Shown: positions 37,201-40,204, numbered from the stretch's first letter. The stretch: DNA of 64,000 nt from WTGU01 sp965242855 (GCA_965242855.1 OZ251509.1:1674001-1738000), one strand, 5' to 3'. Translations and numbers: made by a program. The notes: generated from the sequence alone by a model not told the origin.

Positions 37201-39858
37201 GGTGATCGTGACCGGCCGGGAGAAGGTGACCTTGGTCCTGATCTTCTCGCCCACGTCGTAGCCGTCGCTGCTGGCCGGAGTGCTGAGGATGCTCACCGAC
37301 TCCACGGCCAGGGCCGTGGCCACCGAGCCGTCCACCTTGTGCGCCGTAGCGTTGGTGATGGCGTGCGTCCCCAGCACCGTCGACGCGGCCACGCCGGTCT
37401 CGTGATGGGTCAAAGCGGCGCCGTTCAGGGCCAGCGCGTCCGTGCCGATGCTGATGCCGTCGGTGTCGAAGTCCGCCGCCTGCACGACGTATTCGTAGAG
37501 CCAGCCGCCGTTGCGGTGAAAGCCGTTGAAGCGCGCCAAGCGGGTCGTCCCGCCGACGTCCAGGGACAGCCTGGACAGGGAGAGATTGCGCCCGACGACG
37601 CCGCGGTCGAACTTGAGCGTGACCTGGATCAGCTCCTTCAGGCCGTAGGCGCCGTTGGCGTACGGGACGGAGGCGATGGTCACGTCGGAGATCACCGGCG
37701 CGCCGTCCACCACCGTGATTGTGAACGGGCCGAGCGTCGCCGCGTCGCCGTCGGCGTCGGTGACGGTCAGCGTATGCGTGGTCGCGCCCGCGGCGGTGGG
37801 CGTCCCGGTGATGGTGGGGCGCGCGCTCGCCAACGCCAGGCCGGCGGGCAGGGCCGGCGAGATGCTGTAGGTGAGCGCGCCGTCGCCCTCCTTCGCCAGG
37901 GGCAGGTTGGTGACCGTCGCCGCGTCCTTGGCCAGCGTCCGGGCCGCGGCCCCGGCAGCCGCCGAGAACATGGGCTGCGTATCGCGCACCGTATGCCCGA
38001 CGGCGTCGATCTTGGCGTAGGCGGCGATGGCGAGCGAGGCCGGCACGGCGTCGGCGTCGGCCCCTACGATGGTCCCGCCGTTCAGCGACAGCGCCCCCGC
38101 GCGGATGCTTATGCCGTCGCCGTCGAAGTCGGACGACGTCACGGTGTACTGGAACGAGATTACGTTGACGTTGCCTTCCCTGCACGACGAATGACAGGGG
38201 ACCTGGCGGACGTTGTCGCCGATCTCGATCGCCAGCTGCGGCGAGCCGGTCACCGTGACGAGCTTGTTGAACTGGATGAACGCGGTGATTCGCTCGCCCT
38301 CGGTGTAGTCGCCGTCGGGGGGGTTCGTGAAGAACGCCAGTCCTATCGGCTTCGGCGCGTTGGCCGCGGCCACCGTGACGTCGAACGAAAGCCGCGCCGC
38401 GTCGCCGTCGCCGTCGGTCGCCGTCCAGCTGTAGGAAGCGGCGGCCGCCGCGGCGCCGGGCGTCCCCGAGATCGTGCGCGTGGCGGCGTCCCAGACCAGG
38501 CCCTGGGGCAGGCTCAGCGTCGTCGCCGCGCCCGGCCCGGTCAGCGTGTAGCTCACCGTGGCGTCGCCGCCGGTCGCCGCGGGCAGTTGCAGGCTCGCGG
38601 CCGTTCCGGCGGTCCAGTGCTGGTTCGCCACCGCCGTTCCGAAGGAAGGCTGGGGATCGTTCACCTGGTGGCCGGCAGCGGCGGCGATGGCGTGACTGCC
38701 GAGACCGAGGGCGGCGGCGACGTTCGACGCCTTGATGCTGCCGCCGTTCAGCGTCAGCGCGTCCGCGGCGATGCCGATGCCGTCGCGGTCCACGTCCGCC
38801 GCGGTCACTGGGTAGCGGAAGCTCACCATCGAGCCGCTATGCGTCCGGTAGGCCGCCTGCCGGGTCGTCGCGCCGATGGCGAGCGCCAGCCGCGGCGCGC
38901 CCGTCACCGCCACCGGGTAGTTGAACGTGACCTCCACGTCGATGTTCTCGCCCGTCGCGTAGCTGGTCCCGCCGGCCGGGGAGGAGGCGATGGAAACCCC
39001 GCTCACCGCCGGTACGGCCCCGGCGACCTCGACGGTGAACGGCAGCGAGTCCGCGAGCGGCACGTCGCGCCCGGGCCCGGTGAAATGGAAGACGTTGAGC
39101 GTGTAGGTCGTCTTCGCCATCCCCACCGCCGGCGCGCCGGAGAGGACGCGGGTCGCCGGGTCGAAGGAGAGGCCGCCGGGCAGGGCCGGCGTCGCCGCCA
39201 GCGCGTAGGTCGTCCACCGATTCGCGTCCGTGGCCGCCGGCAACGTGAAGCTGCCGCGCGCGCCGCGCGTGAAGGCGTAGGCGGGCTGCGCCACGCCGCC
39301 ATAGGTCGGCCAGCCGCCGTCCACCCGATGGTCGGACTGGGCGCCCAGCGCGTGGCTGCCGAGGCCGAGGGCGGCGGCCGCGCCCCCCGCCTCGATGCGG
39401 CCGCCGTTCAGCGTCAGCGCGTCCGCGGCGATGGAGATGCCGTCCGTGTCCCGGTCGCTCCCCATGACCGTGTATCGGAAGAAGACGTTGGCGCCGAACA
39501 CCGACTGGAAGGCGGCATGGCGGGTGCGGGAGCCTATGGTCAGCGCCAGCCGCGGCGCGCCGGTGACCGTGACCGCCCGGCTGAAGGTGACCTGCACATC
39601 GATGTGGTCGCCCTGGTCGTAGGGCCGGTACTCCGTCTCCGACGCCATGCTCGGGCGGGACGTGATAAGGACCCCGTCCACCTCGGGCGCGCCGGTCTGC
39701 GCCCATGCCCCCCCCCCCGACGGCAGCGATGGCAGCAACGGCAGCAGGAGCGCGAACCCCAACACCGCGCACCGGAGAAGGCGTGCGCGCAGGCGCGCAC
39801 GACCCCTGCCGTTCGCGCGCGTCCTTCCCTCTGCCCGCAACATCTCGGCGCGCCGCAT
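7285..39858 (-). CDS. Giant autotransporter adhesin-like protein with Calx-beta and Ig-like repeats (10,857 residues)
   Basis: One uninterrupted frame of 32.6 kb encodes a protein of about 1 MDa. Residues 1-50 form a long signal peptide: arginine-rich start, hydrophobic VLGFALLLPLLPSLP, cleavage near AWA-QT. Residues about 55-3050 hold 18 modules of about 100 residues sharing LAL-IG--TR, D-D-DGISI and LTLNGG elements, interleaved with putative Ig (He_PIG-like) modules ending in SGTP--T-TATD-DGD. About 3056-3536 are He_PIG-like modules. About 3543-9966 are mostly Calx-beta-like modules (SISE-GG, NDD-D-PDK, LT-TDDE) with likely Ca2+-binding acidic ends. A PKD-like domain (about 9973-10070), two He_PIG modules and one more Calx-beta (DREDEPDETF) follow. 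Residues about 10394-10857 are a beta barrel starting near TFWGRAGTADF and ending in the outer-membrane signature IRMIW. Type Va secretion and a surface adhesin role are inferred. No RTX nonapeptides are seen. The start at 39858 was chosen from its upstream GAGG and promoter. Confidence 0.9.
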   Translation of the reverse strand: MRRAEMLRAEGRTRANGRGRARLRARLLRCAVLGFALLLPLLPSLPSGGGAWAQTGAPEVDGVLITSRPSMASETEYRPYDQGDHIDVQVTFSRAVTVTGAPRLALTIGSRTRHAAFQSVFGANVFFRYTVMGSDRDTDGISIAADALTLNGGRIEAGGAAAALGLGSHALGAQSDHRVDGGWPTYGGVAQPAYAFTRGARGSFTLPAATDANRWTTYALAATPALPGGLSFDPATRVLSGAPAVGMAKTTYTLNVFHFTGPGRDVPLADSLPFTVEVAGAVPAVSGVSIASSPAGGTSYATGENIDVEVTFNYPVAVTGAPRLALAIGATTRQAAYRTHSGSMVSFRYPVTAADVDRDGIGIAADALTLNGGSIKASNVAAALGLGSHAIAAAAGHQVNDPQPSFGTAVANQHWTAGTAASLQLPAATGGDATVSYTLTGPGAATTLSLPQGLVWDAATRTISGTPGAAAAAASYSWTATDGDGDAARLSFDVTVAAANAPKPIGLAFFTNPPDGDYTEGERITAFIQFNKLVTVTGSPQLAIEIGDNVRQVPCHSSCREGNVNVISFQYTVTSSDFDGDGISIRAGALSLNGGTIVGADADAVPASLAIAAYAKIDAVGHTVRDTQPMFSAAAGAAARTLAKDAATVTNLPLAKEGDGALTYSISPALPAGLALASARPTITGTPTAAGATTHTLTVTDADGDAATLGPFTITVVDGAPVISDVTIASVPYANGAYGLKELIQVTLKFDRGVVGRNLSLSRLSLDVGGTTRLARFNGFHRNGGWLYEYVVQAADFDTDGISIGTDALALNGAALTHHETGVAASTVLGTHAITNATAHKVDGSVATALAVESVSILSTPASSDGYDVGEKIRTKVTFSRPVTITGNPRLALTIGNDVRQVTGHPPSWVIDELVFAYTVTANDRDADGISIGASALTLNGATIRDADGANAAIALGAHAITNASAHKVYTPARVTGVTISSSPGANGTYDVGETINVDLSWSQRVVHSGNGGWPRLALTIGANTRQVPWNHAAYSIAPYRYSYTVTTSDWDGDGISIGADALTLPAGSHLKGNGNVPAVLSLGTHAIADDSGHRVRDGAPVLGTVAARPYLLNVAVSDELPAATGGDAPVTYTLTGPGAAATLSLPAGLSWEADTRTLSGAPQSETAAASYTLTATDVDGDTATATFALSVVTDPVATGVAITSNPASGDTYAAGETITADVTFDQVLTVTGAPQLAIAIGATTRQATGSHTTGESKISFSYTVGTADRDADGIAVAAGALALNGATVRNAKGEDARLDLGASALAAQTGHKVSAPPKITGVELHSNRLRCCWGVQPDGWADSRQTDHNRYPPALVYVEVTFDQTVAVTGAPHVALGIGSATRQAAYDSFLSRILANRAHQPGDVNVAGFYYELRPGDHDGDGVSVAANALTLGSGEIRDAEGEDAVIGLGSHAIANDSTLRVADAAPSFPASEAETRRYLLNLRASDRLPAATGGDGTVTYALTGPGAATTLSLPAGLAWNAATQTISGTPTTAAAAASYTLTATDADGDAATRTFSLAVVTDPVVTDVAITSSPASGDAYAAGETITVDVTFDQTVAVEGTPNLALTIGSEARTAVGSHVTGQSKITFSYTAATNDRDANGISIAAAALTLNGGTIRNAKNEDARLGLGAHAVVGAAGHKVSAPPRVVEVKLDTTELACCRTNQPSGWADPRQTATNRFAPAVVIVAVTFDQAVVFGGSGTPSLALAIGGRTRQAAYDGYISRGMARSTGRDASQVLAFQYTLQPSDFDGDGLSIAAGALTLPSGMTLRDREGESALLGLGSHAITNDPTYRVRDTAPSFGAATIQPQHWLARTAGSLTLPAATGDGSISYALTPAQRPSWLAFDGATRVLSGTPPGSVERTTWTWTATDGDGDATALTFPLTVASARAPRVSDVKFLSTPAAHSMYPPGAMIKAGVKFDKGVTVTGVPTLALDVGGVTRQAAYAGTQNGYLVFDYTVRQEDYDTDGVSIGSGALAHPATGNGGIFDAADGATRAALGLGSHAIANANGHQVGSPPRVTGVSVHSTPQQAGTYTRSATITVQVDFDQTVTATGAPRLALAIGGRTRQAVAAAGAGNAYLRFSYTVAAADVDADGLGVAAGALTLNGATIRDADGQDAALGLGSHARAAFASAKVDGSMTGLWPVFGAAAGPDLALAVGTTARHALPTATGGDGPLRYAVSPTLPEGLGVNASSGLLSGTPGMESPRTTYTLTATDSHGDAATLVFHLKAAGARPVASGVAVASTPLSGDTYGASEEIRVDVTFERAGAGAMMVRGAPRLALAIGGRTRQASFLSVSDGTLRFRYTVQAEDRDTDGISVAAGALDLNGGLIRDAAGNNAILGLGSHALGAQASHKVDGSAGRAPAVTGVRVISTPASGDTYSYGETMEVEVRFDQAVGVSGTPNLALTLGTATAQAAWNRAGTSPTKQIFRRVVAAADVDPDGLSIAAGALTLNGGTIRNVAGTNAGLGFGGHALGNQASHKVNGADTAAPTVTGVSIRSFQSDGWYDHGETIEARVTFSKAVRVSKATFNGRDFWPELTLAIGGTTRTASYHASSGRTVDFRYTVQDPDHDADGISIGARALISNGAITYSTGGGFDQFLNGRVDLGSHALGNQTSHKVDGRAATVTGVSISSTPAYSAGYSAGEKIRVTVTFSDLVNNLSDGSTRLALTIGDNTRRAPPRTRYATLNTRIGAQHARSLYYEYTVQSTDRDPDGISIAEGALTGSSLKRREGNPVNLALGSHALGAQAAHKVTGAARKPRVDTVSVIFRPRSNQTFTLGEEIQVRVRFDLPIVVSGGSPQLALAIGAATHRLNGKPLGSPSRQLQFSHTVGPSDRDPDGISIAAGALTLPDGVTLRGNVVGGAKAVLDLGSHALTNDARFKVDGSLNPAAAGEVKLLGSARHDTFLTGERFKIQVGYGKTVTVTGTPTIALQVGSVTRRVPMTNNLGRPLTSLRSTHLNFYYTVQHGDRDPDGVSIAADALRLEGASITGPGGKAAQLRFTNSIVNDDMFRVGGAAQPTPTFGAAVVPARVWTVGAPVDFTLPPATDGDGTLTYALTGPGTSAATLSLPRGLAYSASSTGAFGGGRISGTPAVDKNPASYRLTATDTDGDAATLDFTIQVVPDLTPRFEATVDDQEWIEDDAIDALDLPAAVGGNGSLTYALSPALPGGVSRSDRRVSGAPDAAAARTEYTWTATDADGDETSLAFHVTVAEDTAPSFGDATIDDLSWRQGSLVAEVTLPEATGGNGPLTHALRQEGLPAGVELDGRVLRGTPTAVWESVEYTWRATDQDGDRAELAFDLEVYEDLLPSFGDAILDDRTWTEREAVAAFTLPTATGGDGDLTYALTPALPAGVVRDAATREVSGTPSATLAATAYTWTATDADGDRAELTFTAAVDGIPTFGDETIADATWIKGLEIESFTLPEVTGGDGRVTYALTAAAPHTGLPDGVVRDAATREISGAPTATRARAEYTWTATDADGDEASLSFFAAVVEPPVVTLVLSAPTIDEHDGTNPGSATVTAALDKASDAGTTVTVTASAGTNAADGDFALSAAATLTIAAGETTSAGTVTITAVDNALDEDDKTVTVSGSADNDVLVTGPANLTLTIADDDDQPALSISAPSVAEGASGSTATLSFAVALSAASGKEVTVAYAEGTGGTATAGADYTALAAGALTFAAGETSKTVPVTVTGDAVDEPDETVVVTLSAPSNATIPDGAASGTGTITDDDDAPAVTLTLADSSIAENGGATTATAALSHPSSAATTVTVTGVSGAYTADSDAVIVIAAGETANASDTATINAVDDAIDNVGNRTVTVTAAAANDQAAADSQTMAVTGASLTLTDDEDTPTVTLALSEPDPSKPDTIDEGGANNASAVTAALDRASSEAVTLTVSTAAGTNAADGDFTLSNPATLTIAAGSTASAGAVTVTANDDATDGPDKSVTVTAAVSGDSGIADPAAATLTIADDDDAPAVTLALADSSISENGGATTATAALSHASSAATTVTVEAVAGFYTAGSDAVIVIAAGDTANASDTATINAVDDDVDNVGDRSVTVTGTAANDQAAAESEIVAVTGASLTLADDEDTPTVTLSLSEPDPSKPDTIDEGGVGNASAVTAVLNRTSSEAVTLTVSVAAGTNAVSGDFTQAGATLTIAAGSTVSAGVVTVTANDDVTDGPDKSVTVSAAASGGSGVADPAAVILTIADDDDAPSVALALASSSIPENGGATTVTAALSHASSAATTVTVAAVAGFYTAGSDAVIVIAAGETANASDSVTIIAVDDDVDNVGGRSVTVTGTAANEQAAAESETVAVTGASLTLTDDEDTPTVTLSLSEPDPSKPDTIDEGGAGNASAVTAALSGKSSEAVTLTVSAAAGTNAVDGDFTLSNPATLTIAAGSTASAGVATVTANDDTVDGPDKSVTVSATVGGDSGVSDPAAVTLTITDDDDAPDVTLALAASSISENGGATTVSATLSHPSSGATTVTVTGVSGFYTAGPDAIIVIAAGSTANAADTATIDAVNDDVHQGSGGRSTTVTATAANGQGTGRVTGAALALTDDEALPTVVLVLSQSSISETGGVSSVTATLSGASSEAVTLTVDAAAGTGAIAADFDLSAAKTLTIAAGSTASAGAVTITANGNDVHSGNKSVTISATAAGGNGVAPPSAVTLTLADDDALPTVALVLSQSSISESGGVASVTATLSAVSSEAVTLTVGAAAGTGATGVDFDLSTEKTLTIAAGDTTSSGAVTITANGNDVHSGNKSVTISATAAGGNGVASPSAVTLALTDDEALPTVALVLSQSSISESGGVASVTATLSAVSSEAVTLTVDAAAGAGATGADFDLSTEKTLTIAAGDTTSSGAVTVTANGNDMDSPDKQVTVSGTVAGGNGAAAPSSLTLTLTDDESLPTVTLALSSSSISETGGAASVTATLSGKSSEAVTLTVGAAAGAGAVGADFALSAAKTLTIAAGDTTSVGAVTVTANGNDVDSPDKQVTVSGTASGGNGVAAPSNVTLTLTDDEALPTATLVLSSASISESGGVSSVTATLSAVSSEAVTVTVDAAAGTGAVGADFALSAAKTLTIAAGDTTSSGVVTVTANGNDVDSPNKSVTVSGTASGGNGVAAPSNVTLTLTDDEALPTVTLALSSASISETGGVATVTARLSAVSSEAVTVTVEAAAGTGAVGADFALSAAKTLTIEAGDTTSAGAVTVTANGNDMDSPDKQVTVSGRVTGGNGVAAPSNVTLTLTDDEATPTVTLSLSSSSISESGGVATVTATLSGKSSEAVTLTVAATGPGFTLSSARTLTIGAGSTASAGVVTVTAVADATDGPDKSVTVSATASGGDGVANPASETLTITDDDAAPGVKLALAASSIAEDGGATSVSATLSRPSSAATTVTVTGVTGFYTAGSDAVIVIAAGETANAADTATINAVNDAIDNVGDRSVTVTGTASNGQAAANSETVAVTGASLTLTDDEDTPTATLALSEPDPLKPDTIDESGAGNASTVTATLDRASSEAVTLTVSAAGAGFTLSSAKTLTIAAGSTASAGVVTVTAVDDATDGPDKSVTVSATASGTGGVADPSAVTLTIADDDGPPALSISSPSVTEGAAGSTATLTFAVMLSAKSGKQVTVAYAEGTGGAATSGTDYTALAAGALTFAAEETGKTIAVTVTGDATDEPDETVTVVLSGPVNATLGAASGTGTIRDDDAAPSVTLVLSSSSISESGGVSTVTARLSHRSSQPTTVTVTASAGLHTASSDFRLSTNRTLTVAAGATASAGVVTVSAVNDAEDAANDKTVTVSATAGNGQGIAGNPSSVTLTIEDDDVDLKPTFGDQQIASRLWPVSTVIPRLTLPRATGGDGTLTYALSPALPSWLSRNGFFVTGTTPDAPTNQKEYVWTATDEDGDAATLPFLVAVIASGDPPRLVNPPGIVVNTGNLPSLSISSPQVAEGASGSTATLSYTVTLSAESTAEVTVGYADAGTGTASSGSDYTALSSGTLTLAPGVTSATVSVTVRGDGEDEPDETVVLALSGPVNAQVPVSDRTGTGTIEDDDAAPSVALALASSSIPEDGGATTVSATLSHPSSAATTVTVTAVAGTYTVGSDATIVIAAGNTANASDTATINAVNDDVHQGSGGRSTTVTATVANDQGAGSVTGAALALTDDEALPTATLVLSSASISESGGVSSVTATLSAVSSEAVTVTVDAAAGTGAVGADFALSAAKTLTIAAGDTTSSGVVTVTANGNDVDSPNKSVTVSGTASGGNGVAAPSNVTLTLTDDEALPTVTLALSSASISETGGVATVTARLSAVSSEAVTVTVEAAAGTGAVGADFALSAAKTLTIEAGDTTSAGAVTVTANGNDMDSPDKQVTVSGRVTGGNGVAAPSNVTLTLTDDEATPTVTLSLSSSSISESGGVATVTATLSGKSSEAVTLTVAATGPGFTLSSARTLTIGAGSTASAGVVTVTAVADATDGPDKSVTVSATASGGDGVANPASETLTITDDDAAPGVKLALAASSIAEDGGATSVSATLSRPSSAATTVTVTGVTGFYTAGSDAVIVIAAGETANAADTATINAVNDAIDNVGDRSVTVTGTASNGQAAANSETVAVTGASLTLTDDEDTPTATLALSEPDPLKPDTIDESGAGNASTVTATLDRASSEAVTLTVSAAGAGFTLSSAKTLTIAAGSTASAGVVTVTAVDDATDGPDKSVTVSATASGTGGVADPSAVTLTIADDDGPPALSISSPSVTEGAAGSTATLTFAVMLSAKSGKQVTVAYAEGTGGAATSGTDYTALAAGALTFAAEETGKTIAVTVTGDATDEPDETVTVVLSGPVNATLGAASGTGTIRDDDAAPSVTLVLSSSSISESGGVSTVTARLSHRSSQPTTVTVTASAGLHTASSDFRLSTNRTLTVAAGATASAGVVTVSAVNDAEDAANDKTVTVSATAGNGQGIAGNPSSVTLTIEDDDVDLKPTFGDQQIASRLWPVSTVIPRLTLPRATGGDGTLTYALSPALPSWLSRNGFFVTGTTPDAPTNQKEYVWTATDEDGDAATLPFLVAVIASGDPPRLVNPPGIVVNTGNLPSLSISSPQVAEGASGSTATLSYTVTLSAESTAEVTVGYADAGTGTASSGSDYTALSSGTLTLAPGVTSATVSVTVRGDGEDEPDETVVLALSGPVNAQVPVSDRTGTGTIEDDDAAPSVALALASSSIPEDGGATTVSATLSHPSSAATTVTVTAVAGTYTVGSDATIVIAAGNTANASDTATINAVNDDVHQGSGGRSTTVTATVANDQGAGSVTGAALALTDDEALPTATLVLSSASISESGGVSSVTATLSAVSSEAVTVTVDAAAGTGAVGADFALSAAKTLTIAAGDTTSSGVVTVTANGNDVDSPNKSVTVSGTASGGNGVAAPSNVTLTLTDDEALPTVTLALSSASISETGGVATVTARLSAVSSEAVTVTVEAAAGTGAVGADFALSAAKTLTIEAGDTTSAGAVTVTANGNDMDSPDKQVTVSGRVTGGNGVAAPSNVTLTLTDDEATPTVTLSLSSSSISESGGVATVTATLSGKSSEAVTLTVAATGPGFTLSSARTLTIGAGSTASAGVVTVTAVADATDGPDKSVTVSATASGGDGVANPASETLTITDDDAAPGVKLALAASSIAEDGGATSVSATLSRPSSAATTVTVTGVTGFYTAGSDAVIVIAAGETANAADTATINAVNDAIDNVGDRSVTVTGTASNGQAAANSETVAVTGASLTLTDDEDTPTATLALSEPDPLKPDTIDESGAGNASTVTATLDRASSEAVTLTVSAAGAGFTLSSAKTLTIAAGSTASAGVVTVTAVDDATDGPDKSVTVSATASGTGGVADPSAVTLTIADDDGPPALSISSPSVTEGAAGSTATLTFAVMLSAKSGKQVTVAYAEGTGGAATSGTDYTALAAGALTFAAEETGKTIAVTVTGDATDEPDETVTVVLSGPVNATLGAASGTGTIRDDDAAPSVTLVLSSSSISESGGVSTVTARLSHRSSQPTTVTVTASAGLHTASSDFRLSTNRTLTVAAGATASAGVVTVSAVNDAEDAANDKTVTVSATAGNGQGIAGNPSSVTLTIEDDDVDLKPTFGDQQIASRLWPVSTVIPRLTLPRATGGDGTLTYALSPALPSWLSRNGFFVTGTTPDAPTNQKEYVWTATDEDGDAATLPFLVAVIASGDPPRLVNPPGIVVNTGNLPSLSISSPQVAEGASGSTATLSYTVTLSAESTAEVTVGYADAGTGTASSGSDYTALSSGTLTLAPGVTSATVSVTVRGDGEDEPDETVVLALSGPVNAQVPVSDRTGTGTIEDDDAAPSVALALASSSIPEDGGATTVSATLSHPSSAATTVTVTAVAGTYTVGSDATIVIAAGNTANASDTATINAVNDDVHQGSGGRSTTVTATVANDQGAGSVTGAALALTDDEALPTATLVLSSASISESGGVSSVTATLSAVSSEAVTVTVDAAAGTGAVGADFALSAAKTLTIAAGDTTSSGVVTVTANGNDVDSPNKSVTVSGTASGGNGVAAPSNVTLTLTDDEALPTVTLALSSASISETGGVATVTARLSAVSSEAVTVTVEAAAGTGAVGADFALSAAKTLTIEAGDTTSAGAVTVTANGNDMDSPDKQVTVSGRVTGGNGVAAPSNVTLTLTDDEATPTVTLSLSSSSISESGGVATVTATLSGKSSEAVTLTVAATGPGFTLSSARTLTIGAGSTASAGVVTVTAVADATDGPDKSVTVSATASGGDGVANPASETLTITDDDAAPGVKLALAASSIAEDGGATSVSATLSRPSSAATTVTVTGVTGFYTAGSDAVIVIAAGETANAADTATINAVNDAIDNVGDRSVTVTGTASNGQAAANSETVAVTGASLTLTDDEDTPTATLALSEPDPLKPDTIDESGAGNASTVTATLDRASSEAVTLTVSAAGAGFTLSSAKTLTIAAGSTASAGVVTVTAVDDATDGPDKSVTVSATASGTGGVADPSAVTLTIADDDGPPALSISSPSVTEGAAGSTATLTFAVMLSAKSGKQVTVAYAEGTGGAATSGTDYTALAAGALTFAAEETGKTIAVTVTGDATDEPDETVTVVLSGPVNATLGAASGTGTIRDDDAAPSVTLVLSSSSISESGGVSTVTARLSHRSSQPTTVTVTASAGLHTASSDFRLSTNRTLTVAAGATASAGVVTVSAVNDAEDAANDKTVTVSATAGNGQGIAGNPSSVTLTIEDDDVDLKPTFGDQQIASRLWPVSTVIPRLTLPRATGGDGTLTYALSPALPSWLSRNGFFVTGTTPDAPTNQKEYVWTATDEDGDAATLPFLVAVIASGDPPRLVNPPGIVVNTGNLPSLSISSPQVAEGASGSTATLSYTVTLSAESTAEVTVGYADAGTGTASSGSDYTALSSGTLTLAPGVTSATVSVTVRGDGEDEPDETVVLALSGPVNAQVPVSDRTGTGTIEDDDAAPSVALALASSSIPEDGGATTVSATLSHPSSAATTVTVTAVAGTYTVGSDATIVIAAGNTANASDTATINAVNDDVHQGSGGRSTTVTATVANDQGAGSVTGAALALTDDEALPTATLVLSSASISESGGVSSVTATLSAVSSEAVTVTVSASPGSGTDFTQTGTTLTIAAGSTISTGAVTVGGADDSTAEGSEQITVSGTAAGGNGVADPSSLTLMLTDDDVPETTLVLSSPSIAEAGGVATVTATLDRTSTVAVTITVGASPGSGTDFRLSAANTLTIAANATTSTGVVTVTGVDDDTDAPNKSVTVSGAASDGLGLANDPPAVTLTITDDDAVPRVTLALSSSSISENGGVSTVTATLDRPSSQPTTVTVSASPGSGTDFTLSGTTLTVAAGATVSAGAVTLTAVDNAKDEPDKDVTVSGMSANGHGKTDPADVTLTITDDDGSVSPPSALAADAGEDKAVDEGAAVTLSGRVRGWDPADGAPAWAWAQTGGTPAVTLAGAATAGPSFTAPQVSGVTVLTFRLTVTAGGASVSDTVDVTVMDRSGASVSDATPDSAPTFGDAAVADRSWVQNAALASFVLPEATGGDGALTYSLSPALPAGVTRDAATREVSGTPTAAPARTTYIWTATDADGDTATLSFAIAVEADTSPVFEPDGFPAQTYTEGVAIAPLVLPAATGGNGPLAYGLRPALPAGLAFDPATRTVSGTPSAVTAALDYTLTATDTDGDRATLSFAIEVWPRITLQVSDAVAEEGEEIVFVVTLSPAPPRAVTLRFSATPGSATPGEDYEVARRAPGAGIAQRTGASYADASGRGFTVSAGQRSVRVAVRTVDDREDEPDETFTLNAASLPSTPVVVSPATATGTIVDNDHRARTRAFAAVLASFGRTVAAEAVGALTARFADAGAGDRVTLGGHALSLAAAGAGGEEPFEAAEEARGLADDNGDDGGLGPATLRELAAQSAFALSLGEPAGGGARAWTFWGRAGTADFANRAAADLETDGAVFTGFLGADVRLRRNFLAGVSVSRSKGDMGYRLAEERAAVEATLTGVFPYAHWQAAAGVGVWALAGAGWGEAALTDAAGSAHTAIAMRMAALGGRKELGDEGGVAWALKGDGLAVEMESDEAAGLHATRPATQRLRLLVEGAADWAMSEHGRLRPRLEFGGRWDGGDFGAGFGAEAGGGVAYADTRLGLEAEARGRYLLAHEAAGFAESGAGFSLRFDPGGDGVGPWFGLAPQWGAPEGGAASLWEALPAEGAAAPAHRFGLEAGWRFTETLGLSATFEREAGAARGYGLGGLWTPPGTPGISLEAEANRRESKTNETDNRIGFQIRMIW
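10837..24698 (-). repeat. Tandem array of four 3,432-bp in-frame megarepeats plus a 134-bp partial copy
   Basis: The same sequence recurs with an exact 3,432-bp period (1,144 codons) at 10837-14268, 14269-17700, 17701-21132 and 21133-24564, and the first 134 bp recur again at 24565-24698 before the sequence diverges. All frames read identically in each copy, and I found no differing base where copies were compared. Each unit encodes nine Calx-beta-like modules and one He_PIG-like module (KPTFGDQQIASRLWPVSTV). The array covers about residues 5054-9675 of the giant protein. Perfect identity over 13.9 kb points to very recent amplification, ongoing gene conversion, or an assembly effect. Confidence 0.93.
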
Positions 39859-39888
39859 TCCCGCGCCTCTATTTTTGTTCGGTAATCA

Positions 39889-39916
39889 CTTATAGATGCG
39901 ATTCGCCTCATAACAA
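39889..39916 (-). promoter_or_regulatory. Candidate sigma-70 promoter of the giant autotransporter gene
   Basis: On the minus strand TTGTTA (39916-39911) and TATAAG (39894-39889) are separated by 16 bp, 30 bp before the start codon. The stretch is strikingly AT-rich compared with the surrounding sequence. Confidence 0.5.
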
Positions 39917-39927
39917 GACATGTGGGC

Positions 39928-39942
39928 TTATACTGTGTATAA
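39928..39942. promoter_or_regulatory. Candidate operator: inverted repeat TTATAC-N3-GTATAA
   Basis: A perfect 6-bp inverted repeat with a TGT spacer lies 12 bp upstream of the -35 box of the giant gene. Its position and the AT-rich setting fit an activator or repressor site, but the regulator is unknown. Confidence 0.4.
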
Positions 39943-40118
39943 ACACGCGATCGTGACCGGGGGTGAACGACGCCCGCCGGCAACGGCGCGGGCGCGGGTT
40001 GGTGGCGCATGAGAGCGGGTTGGGCGAATGGAGCGCGGGCGGCGCGGCGCGTGCGGTATCGGATGGCGCGCTGACGATTGACGTGAAGAGTGCGCCGGAG
40101 GCGTAGCGCCGAAGACCC

Positions 40119-40149
<31 letters not shown>

Positions 40150-40162
40150 TTGATGAACATTC

Positions 40163-40204
40163 GGTCGTGTCCCGGTTTGAGATGTTTCAAACCGGGACAC
40201 GACC
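40163..40204. repeat. 18-bp perfect inverted repeat
   Basis: ggtcgtgtcccggtttga at 40163-40180 is perfectly complementary to 40187-40204 around a 6-nt loop (gatgtt). It is a very stable hairpin between serC and the giant gene and may end transcription from serC or be a mobile intergenic repeat; no T-run follows. Confidence 0.75.

Noticed and set aside
33799..39885. Long plus-strand frame of 2,028 codons, and similar ones at 7237-9759, 27742-30873 and 11056-12297 with its repeats
   Set aside because: They lie antisense to the giant gene, are rich in Arg, His and Pro, have no recognisable domains and arise from the GC-biased codon use of the real gene.
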